Assembly (NCBI GenBank): GCA_026545765.1 | Contig: CM048843.1 | Coordinates: 88,413,050-88,477,049 of the forward strand | Origin: Plantago major | Lineage: Eukaryota > Streptophyta > Magnoliopsida > Lamiales > Plantaginaceae | Reading direction: 5' to 3' | DNA: 64,000 nucleotides | Part shown: positions 57,450 through 64,000 of the stretch, piece by piece | How positions within the stretch are numbered: the stretch's first letter is position 1 | How the letters are laid out: each line of letters starts with the position of its first letter | Made by a program: the position numbers and the translations under genes | The notes under the pieces: generated by a model | Databases searched by the model: none | The model's input: the letters and a program-made list of their open reading frames with translations, nothing else | Told to the model about the DNA's origin: nothing

Positions 57450-59651
57450 ATGCTTGGCAGGAGATCACAAGGAACACATTTGCAAGATCCAGTGAACGAA
57501 ATCGATAGACACATTCGTCAACTCAGGAGACAGAACTTAGCAGCAATCGAAATGGCAGAAAACACAGAGATTAACCAACAAATTGCTGAGGTGCCTGAGA
57601 TCACCTATGGAACCTACATGTAGCCTGGTGAGATTAAGACCGGGAGGTCAGCTGTTGTGCTCTCTAATGAGGCCAGGAACATGGAGATCAAGGCTTATCA
57701 CTTCCATGACTTACCCAAGTACTATGGGATGGCCAATGAAGATGTGATCAGGTTCCTAAAGGAGTTTGAGGCATTGATTGCTAGGATCCCGCTTACTGTT
57801 GGGGAGATCACTGTTACTGATGAGGAAATTACGAAGAAAGTTTTTCCTATGTGCATGCAGGATAAGGCTAAGAGCTGGCTTCTGAACCAGCAGGAAGGAT
57901 CTTTCCGGACTTGTGATGAGCTTTACAGGGCATTTATGAACAAGTTCTATCCTGCAGAGAAGACCAGGCAGCTCCGGACCCAGATAGAGAAGTTCATGCA
58001 GATGAGCGATGAGAGCTTCTTCAAGGCTCGGGAACGGTTTCTGAACTTGCTTTCTCAGTGACCTCACCACAGGATGAGTTAGATGGATTTGTGCTGCAAG
58101 TTTTATGAGGGGTTGGACTGGGAGGCGCAGAATATGGTGGATATGACAGTTAATGGGACCATAGTTACAACATCTCCAACAGTTTTGAATGAGGCCTTCG
58201 AGAAATTGTTAGTTATCTCTCAGCTTAAGGGAACACGTGGAAGATCCAGGAGAGCAGAGGTGAAATCGGTGGAAGAGGCACGGGGACCTAGTACCTGCGA
58301 CCTGGCCGAACAGATCAAGGAGATGAGGATGCTTAGCAATGTCCTAGCACCGGCTTCACAGGTAAGTGAAAGGTGTAATATGTGCGTCAATTTTAGGCAT
58401 GGTGCCAGCATGTGTAGGCTTCCTGTGATTATGAATGAGAACCCGGCTCCGGAGGTAGTCAACTGGGTACAGACTAGGCAGCAAGGGAACTATAGGGGGA
58501 ACCAAGGTGGTAACGCAGGAGGGCCTAGGATTCAAACTTTTAACCCAAATCGTGCCAACTTGAGCTATGGCAATAACTTCTACGAGAATGTGCCACAGGA
58601 GCAACAGGTTCCCCTCCAGCAAGTTCCAGCACAGCAGACTCAAGTTTAGCCTATGAGAGTGCAGGGTAATGTCGATCAGGAGATCCGTAATCACATGGAG
58701 AGGTCTGAAAGGTTTTGGGCAGAGGCATAAAAGAATCAGAGCAGGAACGACCAGAGGATTGATAGTATTGAGCAGTCCCAGAGGCGGCTTGCGAAGACTC
58801 TAGGCGATTTGGTTGGGCATCTTCAGCAGAGAGAAAAGGGCAAGCTTCCAGCTAGGGTTCTTGCTGTGGAGGTATCATTTGACAAGCCGAGAAGAGTGAA
58901 GACAATTGTGACTACTTGTACCTGTGGACAGAACAAGGCGGTAATGTAGGTTGAGGCACCACAGGTGACTAGACCACAAGAAATAGTTGAGGTATATGAA
59001 GTAGATGAGGTATTTAAGTCTAGTGTTGTGACTCTAGTAGAGGAGGTGAGTGCAAAACTGGCTGTTCTTGAGGTTAAACCCACTACTAGAGTGATCCAGA
59101 AAGCAGATAAGAGCATCGGTGATGCCGATAACTTCAACTTGGTAGTAGGGATAGGAAATTCTTTTGAGGTGACTGGCATTGTTGATACGGGAGCAACAGT
59201 TAACTTGATGACTTTTGCAACCTATGAGGAGCTCAATTTGAAGGGTTTGGAACCCAGGAAATGCTTCGTCACATTGGCCAATGGATCAAGGAGCAAGTGC
59301 ATGGGGGTTGTCGTGGATGTTCCGGTTGAGCTTGACGGGGATACCTTTATAGCTGATTTTGTGGTTGTCGAGTCAACACGAATCAAAGGTAAAGAGATGG
59401 AGAAAGATATGTTGCTACTTGGGCGACCGTTCATCAAGACCACTCGCATGATTGTTAACCTTCACGCCCGTACCTGCACCATAGAGGCACACGGCAAGCA
59501 ACGTGAGTTGCGAGCCACTAACACGCCATACTCACCCCTACAGGTTGAAACCAGGAACTATATCAGCGCACACACAGGTCCCCTGTATACTTACTCTCCC
59601 CCACAAGGGAGTAAGGGAGCTCAGAAGACCGGGAAGATCAAGTACCATTGA
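57450..59651 (+). pseudogene. Athila-like gag-protease frame, six nonsense codons and no frameshift
   Basis: A single frame of 733 codons from the ATG at 57450 (MLGRRSQGTHLQ) to the TGA at 59649. Gag capsid: FHDLPKYYGMANEDVIRFLK, DKAKSWLLNQQEGSFRTCDE, FYPAEKTRQLRTQIEKF and FYEGLDWEAQNMVD. A probable CxxC-type knuckle, CNMCVNFRHGASMC, sits near 58375-58415. Then a Gln- and Asn-rich linker and a retropepsin: VTGIVDTGATVNLMTFATYE and MLLLGRPFIKTTRMIVNLH, with the intact D-T-G. Interrupting stops are TAG 57621, TGA 58059, TAG 58080, TAG 58647, TAA 58728 and TAG 58947. There is no reverse transcriptase, RNase H or integrase after the protease. The frame would assemble and process particles but not copy RNA. 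Confidence 0.88.
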
Positions 59652-59960
59652 TTATCACCCGGGAATGTCGAGCTAACGACTTTAAACAAATGCACTTTTA
59701 TTTCCTTCCTTTAGACATTGACTTTTTATCTTGCATTTCATACTGTTGAACTGTTTACTTTACCGTTGAGACTATTTATCTACGACCTTAGACATTGCGG
59801 ATGCCTTTACTGCTTTTGTTATTTATTCTCTTGCATGTTTGGGAGTTTAGAACCCTTGTACCAACACGAGGAAACTCGTGAAACTCCAAGTCGAGGCTTG
59901 GGGTTTCAATTTCGCGATGTGAAGTTGCCACAGGTGCAAGCAAATTTTTTTTTGGAATTT
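59652..59960. other. spacer between protease and palindrome cluster
   Basis: No coding or motif. AT-rich pyrimidine text. Confidence 0.5.
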
Positions 59961-59963
59961 TAG

Positions 59964-60120
59964 CTCGCCGCGGCGAGACAAAAAATAATTGGTTTCTGTT
60001 CGTTTCGTAAAAACTCGCCGCAGTGGAGCCCTTTGCTCGCCGCGGCGAGACCAAAAAATCTGAAAGTGAGTAGTCTCGTAAAAACTCGCCGCGACGAGGA
60101 TTTCTTCCCGCCGCGGCGAG
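59964..60120. repeat. cluster of five copies of a 14-bp GC palindrome
   Basis: CTCGCCGCGGCGAG occurs exactly at 59964-59977 and 60036-60049, and in variants at 60014-60028, 60085-60098 and 60107-60120, within 157 bp. The surroundings are AT-rich (aaaaa runs), so the sites stand out. Each is a self-complementary 14-mer. The same motif clusters in the LTR at 63746-63851. Confidence 0.95.
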
Positions 60121-60746
60121 TTAGGTTTTTTCAAAATTGTTTTATCTTCTTCTTCTTCCCCGCCACTTTCTTCCATTCTTCTTCCCGTTTTTCTTCTTCT
60201 CTTCACTCCAATCTCCCTTTCTAACTCAATTCTCCACCAAATTCCTCCATTCTAAGTGCAAATTAACGGGTTCTTCCTCCTCTCCCCGTTTCTTGCATCA
60301 CTTTTGTGTGTTTTCCACCCAATTCTTCGGATTCAAAAGTTAAATTGGCTTGAACTTCCTTCTTCCTAATTTTTTCGAGTTTACATGAATTATGTGGTTG
60401 ATCGTCGTTAGTTGTGATTGATTGAGTGTAGTAGATCATTTTTTATTGATTCATGGATTCCTTTCTTGTTGGTTTTGGAACTTACTTGCGTTTTTCAATT
60501 TTTTGCACTACTTTCTCGTTTTTGCCAATTTATGCCATCTTGTTCCTCTTTTGCTATGATTATCACTACTCTTATGCTTGTGAACTGACGTGAATCGAGT
60601 ATTGAATCTTGAGTTGGTTTGGGGAATTTTGCATTCTCCCCTGTTCCTTTCTTTTTTGTTGTTTCCTGCCTTTTGATCATGAATCAGGTTGGGGAGGTAG
60701 TTCTCTACCCCCACTATTCTATACTAACACCTCTCTTGCAGAAATC
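60121..60746. other. non-coding leader-like region before the second frame
   Basis: CT-rich (ttcttcttcttc, ctctccccgtttcttgcatc). It contains splice-like and untranslated-leader-like text (ctctcttgcag at about 60731-60741, directly before the ATG region). The acceptor-like ttgcag five bases before the ATG suggests that the downstream frame may be expressed from a spliced subgenomic RNA. Confidence 0.4.
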
Positions 60747-61883
60747 ATGTCTCGCAGAGCCATAGGCAGCAAACTCCATAGAGGCGAGTCCAGTAGTACG
60801 GCCGAACAGAGAGTTCCCGTAGATGAGTTCTTCCACCTGTCTGAGGAGGGGAGGACTTTTATGGAAGAAAATTTCATGGATCCTAGGAAATCTTGGGCCG
60901 AGTAGGAATTGGCTCTTGATGAGTTGGAGGATGCTGTCTACGCCCGAGTCTGAGCAAGGATCAGATATTTAGGCTGGAGCAAGCTCTTCGAAAAGCAGTT
61001 GCCCTATGACCCGAAGCTGGTTCGGGAATTCTACATTAGCCTCCACGACTTGGACGAAGGGGTGATGACGATCCGGGGTGTCAGGATCCAGTTATCAACT
61101 AGGAGTATTCGGGAATTCCTACAGTGCAGGGTGTTCCAAGCAGAAGATGTTAGGTACAGCCACTAGGGCGACAATTTTCACAACCGACAGTTTTAGAGGG
61201 ACTTAGCCGAGTTTGTACTTCTACCTGGTACCGATCCGGAGGATCACAGGACCAAAACCACCATAGCCACCCACTTCCTCAAGCCAGAGGTCCGCCTCTG
61301 GAAACATCTGATCCAGTATAATGTGACCCCCAACTCACATTTTAACACCCTGACCCCTCCCACAGCCCGCCTTATCCGAGCTATCATGAACGGGAAGTTT
61401 GTAGACGCCACAGATATCATTATGGCGGAGGCTCAGTCCCAGAAAGCTAAAGGCAGTATCCTCGGTTTTCCATGCCTTATTACCAGTATCTGCCGGTCCC
61501 TCAACATTCCCGGTATCCAGGGCTCCGAGAAACCCAAAGGGGCTCTGAAATCCGCTAGCGCCAAAGTCATCCTCGGCCGCCATCCCATTCCTGTTAGGGG
61601 CGCCGATGACATCTATGAAGCGACCGCTCCACTGGTTCTTCCGACTTCGGGTACTTGCGAGATGATGACAGCTTCTGAGTAGGCAGGAACACAATATGCC
61701 CGGATTGAGGATCAGTACTCCCGCATCGAGGAGCACTACCAGCGGCAGGAGGAGCGAGATTGGAGAGCTGAGGCTAGGGAGCAGCCAGAGATTGTGCGCT
61801 TGGAGAGACATGAGGCACTTTGGAAGGCACATCAGGATTTCTGGGAGCAGCACTTCGGTGGTGGCCCTTCTGGATCCGCTTGA
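60747..61883 (+). pseudogene. plant transposon-protein domain frame, five nonsense codons and no frameshift
   Basis: One frame of 378 codons plus stop: MSRRAIGSKLHRG, KLVREFYISLHDLDEG, IRGVRIQLSTRSIREFLQC, LKPEVRLWKHLIQYNVTP, TARLIRAIMNGKFVDATDI, and a C-terminal Gln/Glu/Arg-rich part (YARIEDQYSRIEEHYQRQ) that looks coiled-coil. The layout matches the 'putative plant transposon protein' domain, often encoded by Athila and Tat-type elements downstream of, or in the place of, pol. Its function is unknown. Stops are TAG 60903, TGA 60951, TAG 61164, TAG 61194 and TAG 61680. The family match is from memory and moderately confident. Confidence 0.7.
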
Positions 61884-63310
61884 TCATCCCTGTTGAGACA
61901 ACACTATGGTTGGTCATTCTATACAGTCGTTTCTTACACTTTTCATTGCTAGGGACTAGCACTTGTGTAGGTCTGGGGAGGCTTCGACTGTATCTGTAGC
62001 TTAAGTTGTCTCATTTTTGTACTCTATTCATCTCTGTACTCTCTTTGTACTCTGTTTTTTTATTTTTTCTATTTTTATGTACTCTGTTCAAGTGGTATGT
62101 TAGCCACTTTTCTCTGTGTTAGTTATATTTCTTTTCCAGTTGAATCCAGTTTAGTTGTTAGTATTTTTTATTTTTCTCTTGTGGTGAGTCTGATTCATTG
62201 ACCAAGTCGAACATCTATTGTGAATGGTAAATTCCCTTGTTGCTTACATTTTGTTTGATGTCTAGCTATAAGTAGTGTAGTAGGCTTTCAATTCTACAAG
62301 GTTGTTTCTCTCGTAAATAGCAAGTCTGGTTAGCCCTGTAGTCCAAAAGCATGTGAGGAGCCTGAGCTGAAGAAAAAATATTGTACCGGCACCCGCCATT
62401 ATGTGATTCCTGGGTTGTGCAAGTTTTTATGTATTACTTGTGCCTTTTCATACTTATGTGTACTCAGTTTTGTTGGGGATGACGAACGACATGCTTTGTT
62501 TTGCGGATTTTATTTTCCCCGTTCTGTCGAACTGGTTTGGGGAGAGGATTGTTCATTATAATTGTTATCAGCTGTTATACTTGTGCTGAAAAATCTCTCT
62601 ACTGCTCCCTAAGCTTTTGATATTTGAATCTCGGGGTGGATCTATAGTCTTCATTGATCACCGTTAGTCGTGTTAGGTGCATTTCAAATACTACCTATAT
62701 ACCGGCGTGGTCCTAAAAAGTTATATGTCTATGAGGGTTGATGGCACGTACACGCACAAAAGTGCGGACTTTCGGTAAAATAGACACCTGCAAAAAATTG
62801 AGACTAAAGGAGTCCTAGTGGCCATGCACTGAATTCAGTGAAGTATTATGAGATCTGATGTTGTTTTGAAATGGATAAGGGGAGCAGTTTCAGTTTTTTC
62901 GACTTTTCTAGAGGAATACAGTCATGTGCCAAAGTCCCTTTCGACTCGATGAGACTAGTGCAAAAGCATAAGATATTCTAGGCACCTTTGTGACGCAAGT
63001 CACCTTCCCGGTTTATTTTTGAGCTTATACCCCATTTGGATACTTCCAAGAGAGTGAGAGATACACTGCATTCACCTATGGGGGACTAGCGAGCTACACT
63101 TAAGTGCTATTTGTCTGGGAAATGATTGTGTTTGATTTTCTGTACACTATTTTGCCAAAGTTGGTTTGATGACAATTTTTTTGCATCTCGTGGACTTACT
63201 GTTTACAATGGTAGATTCGGTCACTTGGGACCTTGACTCTTTGTCTGTTTTCGTGGTTTGAGTCTAGTTTTTGTCTAGGTTGTTTGTTTGCTCGAGGATG
63301 AGCAAAGGTT
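61884..63310. other. non-coding internal tail of the Athila-like element
   Basis: 1.4 kb with no coding signal, ending in the polypurine tract. There is a T-rich block at 62020-62180 (tttttctatttttatgtactctg). No env-like transmembrane frame or RT motif is seen. Confidence 0.6.
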
Positions 63311-63324
63311 CGGTTTGGGGAGTT
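63311..63324 (+). other. polypurine tract of the Athila-like element
   Basis: cggtttggggagtt stands directly before the second LTR start TGATGAGACT. Purine-rich and correctly placed, it supports plus orientation. Confidence 0.75.
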
Positions 63325-64000
63325 TGATGAGACTATAATTTAGAGTCTCATTTAGTCCTTTTAGCTGTCTTTGTTAGTCTTTGTTTATGGTTTTATAGTG
63401 TCTTTGTGCGTTTTTATTCTTTGGTGTTGTTTGTGTTTTGTAGGATTTTTGTGTCCCGAAGGTGAAAATCGGAGTAAAACTTTGGTTCTAGATCTTTGAA
63501 TTAGAGTAACTGGGCGAAAATGGAAGTGGATTCGGAGTTCGAACGAAGAATTGAGGGCCGTTTTAGCGAAGCTTGCAAAAGTGAAGTTTTACGGAGCAGT
63601 CTAGCCATTTTGGTCATAACTCTTTCATATGATGTCCGATTGACCTGAACTCGGTGGGCTCGGAAATATAATTCAAAGGGCTACAATTATAGTTTTGGAA
63701 GCATCGGAAAATTCTATCTGTGGAAAAAGTTACAGAGGTTTTAAGCTTGCCGCGGCGAATGACATTCTCGCCGCGGTGAGATTTTGCGAGAGCAATTTGG
63801 GAGCCAAAACAGTGTCTCGCCGCAGCGAGGAAAATAGCTCGCCGCGGCGAGATTTGTGATAACTTCACAGATTCAGCAGAAAAACTCCTTTTTAGGTTAG
63901 AATTAGGTCTTCCTTTGCCATAACTTCTTATACTTGATTTTTACATATAAAAAGCTCCTAGAACTAGGTTTTGACATTGATTGATTGATCTTTGGAGCTT
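63325..64000 (+). mobile_element. 3' LTR of the Athila-like element, cut by the window edge
   Basis: 676 bp of an LTR expected to run to about 64700. It matches 55919 onward. It contains four palindrome copies at 63746-63759, 63767-63780, 63816-63829 and 63838-63851, the last being an exact CTCGCCGCGGCGAG. Confidence 0.9.

Noticed and set aside
59788-60206. Overlapping minus-strand frames across the palindrome cluster (59788-60054, 59847-60206)
   Set aside because: They are by-products of self-complementary GC motifs and AG-rich DNA, without family similarity.
61335-61853. 172-codon minus-strand frame
   Set aside because: It overlaps the transposon-protein frame in antisense and has leucine- and serine-rich, domain-free content.
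63614-63868. 84-codon minus-strand frame in the 3' LTR
   Set aside because: It is created by the palindromes (RRA/RRG repeats) and is absent from the other LTR.
1-64000. CRISPR arrays, bacterial operons, rRNA genes, plasmid or phage modules
   Set aside because: Spliced plant gene exons, plant retrotransposons and MITEs dominate; no regularly spaced direct repeats with unique spacers and no rRNA sequence were seen.

Overview
The window is nuclear DNA from a flowering plant, most likely a eudicot. It is AT-rich and carries Ty3/Gypsy (Tat- and Athila-like), Ty1/Copia, hAT, Helitron, Stowaway and Mutator-like repeats, together with broken copies of three plant genes: a chloroplast peroxiredoxin Q, a CYP81-type cytochrome P450 and RRP12. 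The species cannot be named from sequence alone. No complete functional host gene is visible.

Layout. At 1-37 there may be the first codons of a minus-strand gene that runs off the left edge. 200-8835 is gene-free and holds one 370-bp MITE-like repeat and one tandem duplication. 8836-10258 is a 1.4-kb element with inverted ends. 10669-12087 is a peroxiredoxin Q pseudogene, followed at once by a Helitron helicase pseudogene (12278-14491). 14926-16335 is a collapsed minus-strand LTR retrotransposon.

16354-37182 is the most unusual arrangement. Five consecutive RRP12 exons have mutually compatible splice phases, but exons 2 and 3 are separated by a 19.4-kb intron. That intron holds a Tat-type Gypsy element (19919-27200), an inverted piece of a second one, and a CYP81 gene copy (28261-36061). 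The CYP81 copy stops about 75 residues early, just before the heme-binding loop. It has an intact TATA box, an extra intron containing a Stowaway MITE, and a 5.7-kb second intron that contains a Helitron and a non-autonomous hAT element.

37183-39800 holds small tandem repeats, a second (inverted) copy of the 370-bp MITE and a Gypsy integrase scrap. 39801-52312 is a minus-strand Copia element with both LTRs, PBS and polypurine tract but ruined coding capacity. Its right LTR is split by a 3.36-kb hAT transposon with an exact 8-bp target duplication and a nearly intact transposase. 52728-52803 is a 76-bp foldback with an exact 9-bp target duplication. 54183-55918 is a truncated second Copia element. 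From 55919 to the right edge lies a large Athila-like element that encodes Gag and protease in one frame and a separate plant transposon-protein domain, but no reverse transcriptase, RNase H or integrase. It carries clusters of a GC-rich palindrome.

How the parts work together: there is no operon-like system. The window is a nested stack of elements, and the biological interest lies in elements that would have to be mobilised by proteins from elsewhere (the Copia element, the Gag-protease element, the small hAT, Helitron and Mutator-like elements) and in host gene fragments carried or split by them.
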